The position numbers were made by a program, and so were the translations under genes. The notes under the pieces are model-generated. The model was given only the letters and a program-made list of their open reading frames with translations. It searched no databases and was not told the DNA's origin. Positions 1 to 8,860 of a stretch of 64,000 bases of DNA are shown here, piece by piece; position 1 is the first letter of the stretch, and the number at the start of each line of letters is the position of its first letter. Source of the stretch: VAZQ01 sp963712565 (GTDB lineage: Bacteria; Pseudomonadota; Alphaproteobacteria; Rhizobiales; Xanthobacteraceae); the NCBI GenBank assembly GCA_963712565.1, contig CAVQIP010000028.1, forward strand, positions 65,316-129,315, read 5' to 3'.

Positions 1-639
1 GAACCTTGGCAGTTCCTGGCACTCTTCGTCGTGACCATCGGCGGCATCTATGCAGGGATATTCAGCCCGACCGAGGCGGCGTCGATCGGAGCGTTCGGCG
101 CCATCCTCCTGGGCGTGCTCGGGCGCCGAATGAGCGCCGGCGACCTCCTACGCGCCATCGAGAGCACCGTCGTCGTAAGTTGCCTGCTGTTCGTGATCGT
201 CATGGGCGCGAATCTGTTTTCGTCCTTCGTCGTCCAGACCCACATGCCGGAGCTTCTCCTCGACGGTGCGCGCGCGCTCGAGCTCTCCGGCCTCACCGTC
301 ATGATCCTCATCATCCTCGGCTACATTCTGCTGGGATGCTTCCTCGAGGGCATCGGCATGGTGTTGATCACGGTGCCCGTGTTCCAGCCGATCGTCACCA
401 AGTTCGGCTACGATCCGATCTGGTTCGCCATTATCGTGGTCGTGATGGTCGAAGTTGGGCTGATCCATCCGCCCGTCGGGATGAACCTGTTCGTCATCCA
501 GGCGCAGGCGCCCGACGTCAAGATCACCAGCATCTATCGCGGAATCATCCCGTTTCTGCTCGCCCCGTTGATCCTCATCGTGTTGTTGTTCCTGTTTCCC
601 GCGCTCGCGCTCTGGCTGCCGAAGGCGCTTTACGGCTGA
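1..639 (+). CDS. TRAP transporter large permease (DctM family), 3' part
   Basis: This is the C-terminal 212 residues of a DctM-type large permease; the reading frame is open to the first base, so the start lies outside the window. At least five hydrophobic segments are visible, ending in a leucine-rich membrane helix just before the stop. The family hallmark 'GLIHPPVGMN' followed by 'LFVIQA' is present, as in the two complete DctM proteins further along. In the family this subunit forms the sodium-driven channel that imports organic acids delivered by a periplasmic DctP protein. The substrate cannot be read. Its DctP and DctQ partners are presumably upstream, off the window. Confidence 0.9.
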   Translation, partial: EPWQFLALFVVTIGGIYAGIFSPTEAASIGAFGAILLGVLGRRMSAGDLLRAIESTVVVSCLLFVIVMGANLFSSFVVQTHMPELLLDGARALELSGLTVMILIILGYILLGCFLEGIGMVLITVPVFQPIVTKFGYDPIWFAIIVVVMVEVGLIHPPVGMNLFVIQAQAPDVKITSIYRGIIPFLLAPLILIVLLFLFPALALWLPKALYG

Positions 640-1141
640 GCAGCCCCTGCATCGACCGGCGGGTGCAGGGCACAGCGGCGACAAACGCGGTTGAAGCGGA
701 GAATCCGGCAAGATCTCGGCCGGAACGGGACCGCCCTGCGATGGCCGCCGAAATCGTCATTTCGTCGATCGTCCTTGAGTCCCCAATTCGATAGGGCGAG
801 GCGAGATTCCGGCCCGAAGGCCCGCTTTCAACGGGCGCGCGGGGGGGCCTTGGCAAGAGAAAGCGGCCGGCCGGGGCGCTTATGGTTTCCAAAAATGTCA
901 TACGGCCGGCTTCACCCGGGTGGTGCGTGCCATTCGTGCAACACTCTCCGGAAAAGGGCCCTTGGTGCCGGTGAGTCAGGCGCTTTTTGATTGTGTGGGA
1001 GCCGTGGTTACTGCATTTTTAATCGTGCAGCGGTGGAAGCCGCTCTGGCTAAGTGGTGATGGAAAGAGGGGGGCGTCCCCCCGGTACTCCAATGTCGGGG
1101 TTTCCGGAAGGCGATGCTGTCCAGACACAAGGGGAATAGTC
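640..1141. other. intergenic region without a recognised gene
   Basis: About 500 bases follow the TRAP permease. No ORF with family character or good ribosome binding site was seen. It presumably carries the promoter of the small secreted protein that starts at 1142, but no clear -35/-10 pair stands out. Confidence 0.5.
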
Positions 1142-1327
1142 ATGATGAAGATCCTACTCGCAACGGCTGCATCCTTGGCCATGCTGAGCGCTGCCGCCGC
1201 CGCAGACCTTCCGCGTAAGGAGCCGCCTCCGCCGGCTCCCCCGGTTGGCAAGGCCCCGATCGGCAAGTATCCGGTCGGCAAGGCACCGATTGGCAAGTAT
1301 CCACAACCGGTCGTTACCAAGGGCTGA
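1142..1327 (+). CDS. small secreted Pro/Lys repeat peptide
   Basis: A 61-residue protein. The first 21 residues form a classical signal peptide ending Ala-Ala-Ala-Ala before 'DLPRKEPPPP', a junction often seen in exported proteins of Hyphomicrobiales. The mature part is proline-rich and holds two copies of the decapeptide VGKAPIGKYP in tandem. It is basic with no cysteines. The start was chosen at the Met-Met-Lys just before the hydrophobic segment; the frame stays open upstream without a signal-like sequence. An 11-bp hairpin follows the stop. No family is recognised; an extracellular or periplasmic role is inference. Confidence 0.65.
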   Translation: MMKILLATAASLAMLSAAAAADLPRKEPPPPAPPVGKAPIGKYPVGKAPIGKYPQPVVTKG

Positions 1328-1348
1328 CGTAAACGAGTGTCACCGAAC

Positions 1349-1378
1349 GGGTGCTCGCGCAGAATTTCGCGAGCACCC
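1349..1378 (+). terminator. hairpin terminator after the small secreted protein
   Basis: A perfect 11-bp stem (GGGTGCTCGCG / CGCGAGCACCC) with an 8-base loop lies 22 bases past the stop at 1327. No T tract follows, so it could be a weak or Rho-assisted terminator or an mRNA-stabilising hairpin. Confidence 0.5.
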
Positions 1379-1457
1379 CTCGGGGACGCCGTTTCGAAGG
1401 GGGCACTGCGCCTGCCGCTTCAGTCGTTCTGAGGCGAAGCAAGGGTAGGAGCATACA

Positions 1458-2174
1458 ATGCGAGCGGCTCAAACAAAAAGACTCGGCCTCGCCTTCGGCG
1501 TGGGCTTGTGCGTAATCGCAATCTCCTCCGGTCTAAATCTGCAGACGGCGAGCGCGCAGGACACGCCTGCACGGACACCGACCACTGCGAAGACGCAAGG
1601 CGGGGACCAGAGGGCGGTGTATTACGTCGATTTCCGGGCGCGGACCGCCGCCAGCTACGGACATGCTTTCGTGTGGTACGGACGGGCCGATCGACGCGAG
1701 GTCGAGGTCGCGGGTCTCCATCCGGCTACCGACAGTGTCATTCCTTACATCATCGGGCATGTTCTGCCGGTCCTGGCCGAAACGGGCGCCAGCTACGGCG
1801 ACCTCGACGAGGAGTACTTGACCGCGAGCTATCGCGTCTACATGACCGAGGCGCAGGCCAAGGAAGTGTTTGCCTATATCAAGCACCTGCAGGCGATCTC
1901 GCCGGTGTGGAACGGCGCCACCTGGAACTGCGTCGCATTCATCCAGGCCATCGCGAGCCACATGGGCCTGCGAACGCCGCTCAACCACCTCCTGTACCCT
2001 GAGGATTGGGTCAATCAGCTGCGCAAGCTCAATGGCGGGCGGCGCTACATGCCGAGCGGCCAGGAGCCGATGGCACAGGCCCCTTCCGCTCCGGCGCAGA
2101 AGCGCTCGGCGGCGACCCAAAAGCCTAAGACGGTGCCGCTTTCGCAGGTCGTGGACGCGGCTCCGCGCACGTGA
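1458..2174 (+). CDS. secreted protein with possible permuted papain-like (NlpC/P60-LRAT type) fold
   Basis: 238 residues with an AGGAG site 6 bases before the ATG. Residues 1-33 look like a signal peptide ending 'TASA'. The central part has 'YGHAFVWYG' with His69 and later 'WNCVAFIQAIA' with Cys158. A histidine on a strand before an Asn-Cys helix is the order seen in circularly permuted papain-like enzymes, so a cysteine peptidase, amidase or acyltransferase activity is possible. That reading is inference from motif order only. The last 50 residues are Ala/Pro/Gln/Lys-rich and probably disordered. A rho-independent terminator lies at 2222. Confidence 0.7.
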   Translation: MRAAQTKRLGLAFGVGLCVIAISSGLNLQTASAQDTPARTPTTAKTQGGDQRAVYYVDFRARTAASYGHAFVWYGRADRREVEVAGLHPATDSVIPYIIGHVLPVLAETGASYGDLDEEYLTASYRVYMTEAQAKEVFAYIKHLQAISPVWNGATWNCVAFIQAIASHMGLRTPLNHLLYPEDWVNQLRKLNGGRRYMPSGQEPMAQAPSAPAQKRSAATQKPKTVPLSQVVDAAPRT

Positions 2175-2221
2175 TGCGAGGGCCCGGCCGGGCGACTACG
2201 GCTGGGCCAGGAAGAGGGATA

Positions 2222-2252
2222 GCGGGGGCCTTGGGCCTCCGCTTATTGTTTT
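2222..2252 (+). terminator. rho-independent terminator
   Basis: A 9-bp stem (GCGGGGGCC / GGCCTCCGC, one G-T pair) with a 3-base loop is followed by TTATTGTTTT. It lies 48 bases after the stop at 2174 and separates the secreted protein from the radical SAM gene. Confidence 0.75.
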
Positions 2253-2377
2253 AGGCCACCATTGGAACTCGACGCATCGATTTGGCGCGAGTTCTGGCCT
2301 TTTTCCGCGCCATTATGTTACAGTTGCGCCAAGCGACCACATCTCCCGCTGGTTGGATGGGAGGGGGCGAGACCGGT

Positions 2378-4177
2378 ATGACAGCTACCTCGACGCGGGC
2401 GAAGCGGCGCTTCCAGCTCGTCCTGATCAAGCCCTCGCATTACGACGACGACGGCTACGTCATCCAGTGGATGCGCGCCTTCGTCCCCTCCAACACGCTC
2501 GCCGTGCTCTACAGCCTGGGGCGCGATTCGGGGCAACGGAACGTACTGGGACCGGATACTGCCATCGACATCACGGTGATCGACGAGATCCATACCCGCG
2601 TCAAAATTGATAAATTGCTCGCCCAGTTTCGGCGCCACGGCGGATTCGGCCTGCTTGCGCTCGTCGGCGTCCAGTCCAACCAGTATCCCCGCGCGCTCGA
2701 CATCGCCCGCCCGTTCCGTGCAGCCGGCGTGCCGGTGATGATCGGCGGATTCCATGTCTCCGGCTGCCTCGCCATGCTGCCGGAACTGCAGGCCGACCTC
2801 AAGACGACGCTCGACCTAGGCGTGAGCATGTTCGCCGGCGAGCTGGAGGGACGGATGGACCGCATCCTGCAGGATGCGGCGAATGGGACATTGCAGCCGA
2901 TCTACAACTATTTGAAGGACCTGCCGTCGCTCGAGTCGGAGCCCACCCCCATCCTTCCGGTCGAGCACCTGAGAAAGACCTTCCAGGGGCTGGCGAGCTT
3001 CGATGCCGGGCGCGGCTGTCCCTATCAATGCTCGTTCTGCACCATCATCAACGTCCAGGGCAGAAAGTCACGGCGCCGGTCGGCCGACGACGTGGAGCGG
3101 ACAATTCGCGAACACTATGTGCAAGGCATTCGCCACTTTTTCATCACCGACGACAATCTCGCCCGCAACAAGGACTGGGAAGCGATCTTCGACCGCATCA
3201 TCGCGTTGCGCGAACGCGAGAACATGAATATCCGCCTGATGGTCCAGGTCGACACGCTGTGCCACAAAATCCCGAATTTCATCGACAAGGCTGCCCGCGC
3301 CGGGACCAACCGCGTGCTGGTGGGCCTCGAAAGCATCAATGCCGCCAACCTGCTCGCCGCCAAGAAGCGCCAGAACAAGATCACCGAATACCGCACCATG
3401 CTGCTGGCCTGGAAGAAGGCCGGGGCGATCACCACCGCCGGTTACATCCTGGGCTTTCCCTTCGATACGCCCGAATCCATCCGCGAGGACATCGCGATCA
3501 TCCAGAAGGAGCTGCCACTCGACATTCTCGAATTCTTCTGCCTGACCCCGCTGCCGGGCTCGGAGGACCACAAGGTCCTTTGGCAGAAGGGCGAGTGGAT
3601 GCACGAGGACATGAATCTGTACGACGGCGAACACGCCGTCTCGCATCATCCCAGGATGAGCAAGGAGCAATGGGAGCAAGTCTATCGGTCCGCGTGGGAG
3701 ACCTATTACACGCCGGAGCACATGGAGACGATCCTGCGCCGCGGGGCTGCCACCAATTGCAGCATGTCGCGGCTCGTGAGCTTCGTATTTCTGTTCTGCT
3801 CCTCGGTTCCGATGGAAAATGCCCATCCGCTGCAGGGCGGTCTGCTGCGCCGGAAGTATCGGCAGGACCGGCGTCCCGGCATGCCGATCGAGCCGATCTG
3901 GTCGTTCTACCCGAAATACGCGTGGAACTTCGTGACGAAATATGCGCGCGCGGTCCGACTGTTGCTGTGGCTGCACGCGACCAACCGGCGCATTCAGAAA
4001 GATCCGAATCGGTACGCCTACACCGATCTGGCGATGACACCGGTGACCGAGGACGAGACCGAGAAGCTCGAATTGTTCACGCACAGCGATGCAGCGCGCC
4101 AAGCCGTCGCACACGTACACAAGATCGAGCAGCTGACCGGCGCCAACAAGGGCGCGCGGGCCGATGCTCTCGCGTGA
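2378..4177 (+). CDS. B12-binding-domain-type radical SAM protein
   Basis: 599 residues from the ATG preceded by GAGGGGGCGA. The first 180 residues look like a Rossmann-type cobalamin-binding domain ('VPVMIGGFHVSG'), though no clear DxHxxG cobalamin-ligand motif is visible. The radical SAM core starts at 'GRGCPYQCSFC', with cluster ligands Cys214, Cys218 and Cys221 (CX3CX2C). 'VGLESI' and a 'GYILGFPFDTPESI' segment later in the barrel are typical of this superfamily. The C-terminal 150 residues are basic and of no recognised family. The stop overlaps the GTG of the SGNH hydrolase (GTGA), so the two are probably translationally coupled. The substrate is unknown. Confidence 0.85.
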   Translation: MTATSTRAKRRFQLVLIKPSHYDDDGYVIQWMRAFVPSNTLAVLYSLGRDSGQRNVLGPDTAIDITVIDEIHTRVKIDKLLAQFRRHGGFGLLALVGVQSNQYPRALDIARPFRAAGVPVMIGGFHVSGCLAMLPELQADLKTTLDLGVSMFAGELEGRMDRILQDAANGTLQPIYNYLKDLPSLESEPTPILPVEHLRKTFQGLASFDAGRGCPYQCSFCTIINVQGRKSRRRSADDVERTIREHYVQGIRHFFITDDNLARNKDWEAIFDRIIALRERENMNIRLMVQVDTLCHKIPNFIDKAARAGTNRVLVGLESINAANLLAAKKRQNKITEYRTMLLAWKKAGAITTAGYILGFPFDTPESIREDIAIIQKELPLDILEFFCLTPLPGSEDHKVLWQKGEWMHEDMNLYDGEHAVSHHPRMSKEQWEQVYRSAWETYYTPEHMETILRRGAATNCSMSRLVSFVFLFCSSVPMENAHPLQGGLLRRKYRQDRRPGMPIEPIWSFYPKYAWNFVTKYARAVRLLLWLHATNRRIQKDPNRYAYTDLAMTPVTEDETEKLELFTHSDAARQAVAHVHKIEQLTGANKGARADALA

Positions 4178-4971
4178 AGGCGGAACCGCCGCGTCGAACC
4201 GTCGGGGCTAGCGTGCGTTACAGGGCGCGGGCGGCGTATCTCGCAGCCGCCCTATTCATCTCGACCGCTGACGGCGCCGCTGCGCAGGCACCGGCGAGCC
4301 TGTCCGATGCCGAGATCTGCCTGGCGGCCAACCGCAGCCTGTCCCTGGGCGCCCCTCTGCCTCGCACCACGACGCGGCTCAATGCCGGCAATCCGTTGCG
4401 CATCGTCGCAATCGGCTCTTCCTCCACGACCGGATTGTGGGTGCTGAGCTCGGCGGCGACCTACCCCGAGGTGATGCGACGCGAACTCGCGCGGCTGCGC
4501 CCGAGCGCGCGCGTCGAGATCATCAACAGCGGCCGCATCGGCGAAACGGTCACGGGCAGCATGGCCCGCTTCGAGCGGGACGTCGTTCCGCTTCAACCCG
4601 ACCTGGTCATCTGGCAACTCGGCACCAACGATGTGACCTGGGGCGGACGCGCGGATGGACTCAAGGATCGGGTCACAGAAGGAGTACGCACGCTCAAGGC
4701 GGCCGGCACCGACGTGGTCCTCATGGATCTCCAATACGCCCCGATGGTGCTCGCCGCCTCGCAGCATTCGATCATGCAGGCGATCATCGCCGAAGTGGCG
4801 CGACAGGAGCGCGTCGGCCTGTTTCCACGCTTCGCCCTCATGCGCCGCTCGATCGAGGCGGGGCTGCCGTCCGGCGCTCTGGTGTCATGGGATGGGCTGC
4901 ACAATTCCGCTGCCGGCTATGACTGTGTCGGGCGGGCGCTGGCGCGGGCCGTACATGCCGGCGGCCGCTGA
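4174..4971 (+). CDS. secreted SGNH/GDSL-type hydrolase
   Basis: 265 residues from a GTG that overlaps the previous stop. An internal GTG at 4213 would also give a signal peptide ('YLAAALFISTADGAAAQA'). SGNH blocks are visible: block I 'AIGSSSTTG' with the probable nucleophile Ser83, block III 'GTND' at 150-153, and block V 'WDGLHNSAAGY' with Asp240 and His243. Family members are esterases, lipases or carbohydrate O-deacetylases. Export is inferred from the hydrophobic N-terminus. Coupling to the radical SAM gene suggests both act on the same envelope molecule, which is inference. Confidence 0.85.
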   Translation: MKAEPPRRTVGASVRYRARAAYLAAALFISTADGAAAQAPASLSDAEICLAANRSLSLGAPLPRTTTRLNAGNPLRIVAIGSSSTTGLWVLSSAATYPEVMRRELARLRPSARVEIINSGRIGETVTGSMARFERDVVPLQPDLVIWQLGTNDVTWGGRADGLKDRVTEGVRTLKAAGTDVVLMDLQYAPMVLAASQHSIMQAIIAEVARQERVGLFPRFALMRRSIEAGLPSGALVSWDGLHNSAAGYDCVGRALARAVHAGGR

Positions 4972-5049
4972 CATCTTCAAGGTGGGAAGACTTCCTGCGA
5001 AGGACTGCTGAAATCCCGTATTGGCGCCATCGAGTTTGCGATTCCCCCC

Positions 5050-5886
5050 ATGCGGCCCAACTATCAGTACGGTATGATGTCCATGGCGAAGCAGACGAGC
5101 AGGGCTTCGAACCCGGCGATCGTCGTGACCGGCGCCTCGTCGGGAATCGGGCAAGCCATCGCACGGGTGGCCGCGCGGGATGGAGCTTTTCTGCTGCTCG
5201 TGGCCCGCTCGCACCAGGCGCTCGCCGACCTGGTCGCGGAACTCACGGCCGCGGGCGCGCAAGCGGCCGCGTTGCCCATAGATCTGCTCGAAGCCGGCGC
5301 ACTCGACCGCATCGAGAGTGCATTGTCGGAGCGGGATCTGTATTGCGACGTCCTGGTGAACAGCGCCGGCCTGGGCGTGTTCGGACCGGCGACCGAGGTT
5401 GCTCGCAGCGAACAGCTTGGCCTGCTCGATGTCAATGTGCGCGCGCTGACCGAGCTGACGCTGCGGTTCCTTCCCGGAATGGTTGCGAGAGGACGCGGCG
5501 GCGTCCTCAACGTCGGATCGATTACCGGCTACGCGGCCGGACCGAATATGGCGGTCTATTATGCATCGAAGGCGTACGTGAACTCGTTTTCCGCCTCGCT
5601 TGCTTCCGAAGTTGCCGGCAGCGGTGTGACCGTGACCTGCCTCACCCCCGGTGTCGTGCGGACGGCGTTTTTCGCGCGGTGTTCAGTCGGGCAAACGCGC
5701 CTTATGAAGTTGATGCCGCGGTCGGATGTCGTTGACACGGCGGAGGCCGGGTGGCGTGCCTTCAGAGCGGGAAAACGCGTCGTCATTCCGCGATTTGTCG
5801 ACCGCCTCATCCTGACCTTTGCCAAGCTGCTGCCGACCAGCGTGCTCTTGCGCTTGCTAAGCGTCCTGCAACGTCCGGTGCGATAG
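5050..5886 (+). CDS. SDR family NAD(P)-dependent oxidoreductase
   Basis: A classical short-chain dehydrogenase of up to 278 residues. It has the cofactor motif TGASSGIG, 'NSAG' in place of the usual NNAG, and the catalytic 'YYASK' (YxxxK) with a serine 13 residues earlier ('VGSITGYA'). Several in-frame ATGs (5050, 5074, 5077, 5083) are possible starts and none has a strong ribosome binding site; 5083 would begin just ahead of the Rossmann strand. The C-terminal ~35 residues are hydrophobic and basic, as in SDRs of the DltE/YqjQ type. Substrate unknown. It ends 6 bases from the convergent methyltransferase-like gene. Confidence 0.85.
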   Translation: MRPNYQYGMMSMAKQTSRASNPAIVVTGASSGIGQAIARVAARDGAFLLLVARSHQALADLVAELTAAGAQAAALPIDLLEAGALDRIESALSERDLYCDVLVNSAGLGVFGPATEVARSEQLGLLDVNVRALTELTLRFLPGMVARGRGGVLNVGSITGYAAGPNMAVYYASKAYVNSFSASLASEVAGSGVTVTCLTPGVVRTAFFARCSVGQTRLMKLMPRSDVVDTAEAGWRAFRAGKRVVIPRFVDRLILTFAKLLPTSVLLRLLSVLQRPVR

Positions 5887-5892
5887 CGGCTC

Positions 5893-6477
5893 CTAATAGA
5901 TTCCGGGCAAGATGCGCGATGTCCGCGCCATATAGCGACGGTACTCGTCGCCGAAGGTCTCCATCATCATCGCCTCCTCGCGCCCGACCCGTAGGAAGAA
6001 CAACGTCCCGAAGCCAATGAGACCGGCCGGCCCCGCGATCCAGTTGGGCAGCAGCAGCGCCTGGGCGACCGCCCAGAGCCAGAACGCCGAATACATCGGA
6101 TGCCGCACGCGGCTGTAGACGCCGCTCGTCACCAAAGTGTGCTGGTCGCGCACTTCCAGCGTCACCGACCAATTGCGCCCGAGATCCTTGTGCGTTCGAC
6201 GGAACAGCCAGAGCGAAACGGCGAACAGCGCGGCGCCGAGCCAGGCCAGCCACGGGCGAAAGCCGTAATCGGCGAAGGCCGGCGCGTTGCTGACCACGTA
6301 GACACCCGGAATGATCCCCAGTCCCGCGGCCGAGATCGTCATCAGCACGATCTCGCGGCCGCGGTCGCTGCGCCGCAGCTTCGGCGTGCGCCGCGCGCGG
6401 CGGTCATGGGGGTAGCGGATGATGAACCAGCCGACGACGCCGAGGACCCAGATCAGCTTGGCGACGAGCGGCGTCAT
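5893..6477 (-). CDS. isoprenylcysteine carboxyl methyltransferase (ICMT)-like membrane protein
   Basis: 194 residues with about five membrane segments. The C-terminal half carries the ICMT/phospholipid-methyltransferase signature: 'LVTSGVYSRVRHPMYSAF' and, near the end, 'REEAMMMETFGDEYRRYM', which together form the SAM site in the family. In bacteria such proteins methylate small lipids or unknown acceptors, since prenylated proteins are absent. The ATG overlaps the stop of the upstream membrane hydrolase by ATGA, so the two are probably co-translated and may act on a common lipid-like substrate (inference). Confidence 0.85.
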   Translation of the reverse strand: MTPLVAKLIWVLGVVGWFIIRYPHDRRARRTPKLRRSDRGREIVLMTISAAGLGIIPGVYVVSNAPAFADYGFRPWLAWLGAALFAVSLWLFRRTHKDLGRNWSVTLEVRDQHTLVTSGVYSRVRHPMYSAFWLWAVAQALLLPNWIAGPAGLIGFGTLFFLRVGREEAMMMETFGDEYRRYMARTSRILPGIY

Positions 6478-7709
6478 AATGACGGTTGCGCGACCATCGT
6501 GCGGCCGCGCGACGGATCGCGGTAGCTGCCATCCGCCGCGATGAAATCCATGAGGCCGTCGGGGGACATCGTCCAATCGGGAAAGCGGACGGGGCCGCTC
6601 ACCATGAGAAAATAGTCGTAGGGCGCGCGTCGGTCGTTGGCCATCACCGAACGATAGTGCAGCCGCAAAACGTTGCGGCGACAGCGCGCGAACGTTTCCG
6701 GCAGCAGCATATCATGGATCTGCACGCGCCGGATCAGCGGCTTGCCATCGAGCCGGTCGCCGGCGATGCGTCTGAGCGATACCGGATCGAACTTGTAGAA
6801 ACTGATGGTGTCGTCGCGGGATTGGTACTCGGTCCAAGCGATCGAGGGTTCGGCGACGACGCGCGCGATCTTGCGACGGAGCTCCTCCGCCTTCGGATGC
6901 AGCGTGAATTTCGGAATGGTCGCGCCGACGGTGAGCACGCAAACAGCCACGCCGCGTCGTCCGAGCTCCGGCTCGGCGGCAAGCGCGCGCACCAGGAGAT
7001 CCAGCGCGAGCATCGCGCCCAGGCTGTGGCCGACGATCACGATTTCGTCCACCGCCGCTTCGCGGACACGGGAAATGAGCGCCTGCGCGAAACGATCGAG
7101 CCGCGCATCGATATCGGGCCGGCGACCGTGCAGATAGTCCTGGGCGAAGATCCAATCGTCCAACAGCTGCTCCACGCGCCAGCGGCGCCCGGGCCATTGC
7201 AGCAATCCGATGAAGACGGCGAGGCCGGCCAGCAGCCCGACGACGCCTGCGCCCACGCCTTCCAGGCCCAGGGATGCGGTCAACAGGCGCGCAAAGAACC
7301 CTCCGGCAACGGCGAACAGAGCGACCGAGAAGATCGGAAACAGGAAAAAGATGGCGTAGCGCTGGTTCGCCATGATGTATCGAAACATCGTCCCGGTCAC
7401 GATGAAATCGAGATAGGCGCGCGCGGCGTTGAGCAGCCGCACCGGCAGCGATCGGGTGAAGTCGCCGCGCACGATGTCGTCCCAAAGCAGCACTTCGTGG
7501 GTCGCCTCGACCTGCCAGTTCGCGGCACGCGCCGTTACCGTCCACCACGCCCGCGACTGCGTGCTCGACTGCTCGAGGTCGGACAGGGTTGCGTCCACGT
7601 TCCAGGTGCGCTGGAACACGGCGAGCTGACGCGTGAAGCGCCGGTATTGCGCGCCGGCGTCGATCGGATCGTAGCCCGCGATGTGATAGACGTGTCGCCG
7701 CCTGACCAT
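6474..7709 (-). CDS. membrane-associated alpha/beta-hydrolase-like protein
   Basis: 411 residues from the ATG at 7709; an in-frame TTG at 7745 would add 12. The N-terminal ~115 residues have no recognised family, although 'VYHIAGYDP' recurs in uncharacterised homologues. Two membrane helices lie near residues 118-140 and 152-172. They are followed by a serine-hydrolase elbow 'IVGHSLGAMLAL' with probable nucleophile Ser229, and several further conserved-looking segments. It may be a lipase or esterase facing the cytoplasm. Four-base ATGA overlap with the ICMT-like gene. Confidence 0.75.
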   Translation of the reverse strand: MVRRRHVYHIAGYDPIDAGAQYRRFTRQLAVFQRTWNVDATLSDLEQSSTQSRAWWTVTARAANWQVEATHEVLLWDDIVRGDFTRSLPVRLLNAARAYLDFIVTGTMFRYIMANQRYAIFFLFPIFSVALFAVAGGFFARLLTASLGLEGVGAGVVGLLAGLAVFIGLLQWPGRRWRVEQLLDDWIFAQDYLHGRRPDIDARLDRFAQALISRVREAAVDEIVIVGHSLGAMLALDLLVRALAAEPELGRRGVAVCVLTVGATIPKFTLHPKAEELRRKIARVVAEPSIAWTEYQSRDDTISFYKFDPVSLRRIAGDRLDGKPLIRRVQIHDMLLPETFARCRRNVLRLHYRSVMANDRRAPYDYFLMVSGPVRFPDWTMSPDGLMDFIAADGSYRDPSRGRTMVAQPSL

Positions 7710-7827
7710 GGGCGAGAGGTAGCGAGAAACGCGGTGCAGCGTCAACTGCCGCGCGTGCGGGGACTATCGCTTGGCGCGACGAAATGCATGTTCGGCCAAA
7801 CGCAATTCTCCCGGCGGTGCGTTCCCA

Positions 7828-7915
7828 CCCCGCTTGCGGGGGAGGAGCAGGGCGGGGATAGGCGTGCACGGATCCCGAATGCATGCGCCCCGCCCGCCCT
7901 TCGCCGCAAGCGGGG
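7828..7915. repeat. intergenic inverted repeat
   Basis: Perfect 12-bp arms (CCCCGCTTGCGG at 7828-7839 and CCGCAAGCGGGG at 7904-7915) bracket a GC-rich spacer in the gap between two minus-strand genes. The arms resemble the ends of common alphaproteobacterial palindromic repeats. It could act as a transcription boundary. Confidence 0.7.
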
Positions 7916-7945
7916 GAAGGGAGCAGGCCCGAGCATGCTGCACGA

Positions 7946-8830
7946 TCACTTGTGCATCTCGTCCGGCGGCATGATGCCCCACAGATTCGAAGCGGAGGGA
8001 TCCTTTGCCCACACTTTCGGCTTCTGCGGATTGTCGCGGTGCCAGGGTCGCGGCTCGAAATAGCCGAGCTCCTCATTCACCTGATCGAGCTCGGCGAACA
8101 GCTCGGTGATCAACCCGTTGGGAGCACGATGATAGGCGAAGAGATTGTGACCGATGCCGTGCCGGCCCGGCCCCCAAAGGAGCTTGTAACCGTTGAGGCT
8201 GAGATAGTCGCAGGCCGTCTGCAAATGCGCCCAATCGCGCAGCTCGAATGCGGTGTGAAAATGCCGGTCGGCGTCGGTCTGCATCAGATTGATGGTGTGG
8301 TGGTCGCGGCCGCAGCGCAGGAAGGAGAAGAAATCTCCCATCCAATCGGACACGCGAAAACCGAGCACGTCACAATAGAAATCCGTCACGCGCTTGACGT
8401 CGGTGACGAAGAACGCGACGTGGCCGAGCTTGTGCGGAACGATTCCCTTGGTCGGGAAGCGCTGGCCTGAGAACGCATCGCGCTTGAACACCTCCATCAC
8501 CGTGCCCTTGGGATCCTCGAACGCGACCAGATCCGAGATCGTGGGCTCGGCGTCCTTCTGGCGCCGGGTCTTGATGCCGTGGCCCTGGACCTGGCGCTCG
8601 AAAGCATCGAGATCGTCCTCAGGCGCAATCTGAAAGCCGAGGCGCACGCATTTCGCCTGCGGCCCCTTGCGCAGCACCACCGAGTGGTGATCGACGGTCG
8701 AGGCCAGATAGGCGGCGTCCTTGTCCTTGCCGGTCAGCGTGAGCCCGAGCACCTCGGTGTAATATTCGGCCTGCTTGTCGACGTCGGGCATTTCGTAGAT
8801 GGCGTGGGCGATCTTCTTGACTCGGATCAT
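7946..8830 (-). CDS. VOC family extradiol ring-cleavage dioxygenase
   Basis: 294 residues with GGAGG 5 bases before the ATG. Two tandem vicinal-oxygen-chelate modules are visible, each starting with a 'HA'/'GHVAFFV' strand. The probable iron ligands are in the second module: His137 ('KLGHVAFF'), His192 ('HFHTAFEL') and Glu243 ('NGLITELF'). This is the layout of catechol 2,3-dioxygenase-like type I extradiol enzymes (usual length ~290-310). It is first in a minus-strand reading order that follows the dehydrogenase and other catabolic genes. The actual ring substrate cannot be read. Confidence 0.85.
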   Translation of the reverse strand: MIRVKKIAHAIYEMPDVDKQAEYYTEVLGLTLTGKDKDAAYLASTVDHHSVVLRKGPQAKCVRLGFQIAPEDDLDAFERQVQGHGIKTRRQKDAEPTISDLVAFEDPKGTVMEVFKRDAFSGQRFPTKGIVPHKLGHVAFFVTDVKRVTDFYCDVLGFRVSDWMGDFFSFLRCGRDHHTINLMQTDADRHFHTAFELRDWAHLQTACDYLSLNGYKLLWGPGRHGIGHNLFAYHRAPNGLITELFAELDQVNEELGYFEPRPWHRDNPQKPKVWAKDPSASNLWGIMPPDEMHK

Positions 8831-8860
8831 ACGAACCTCCGTCCCTGCTTGTTCCAGAAT

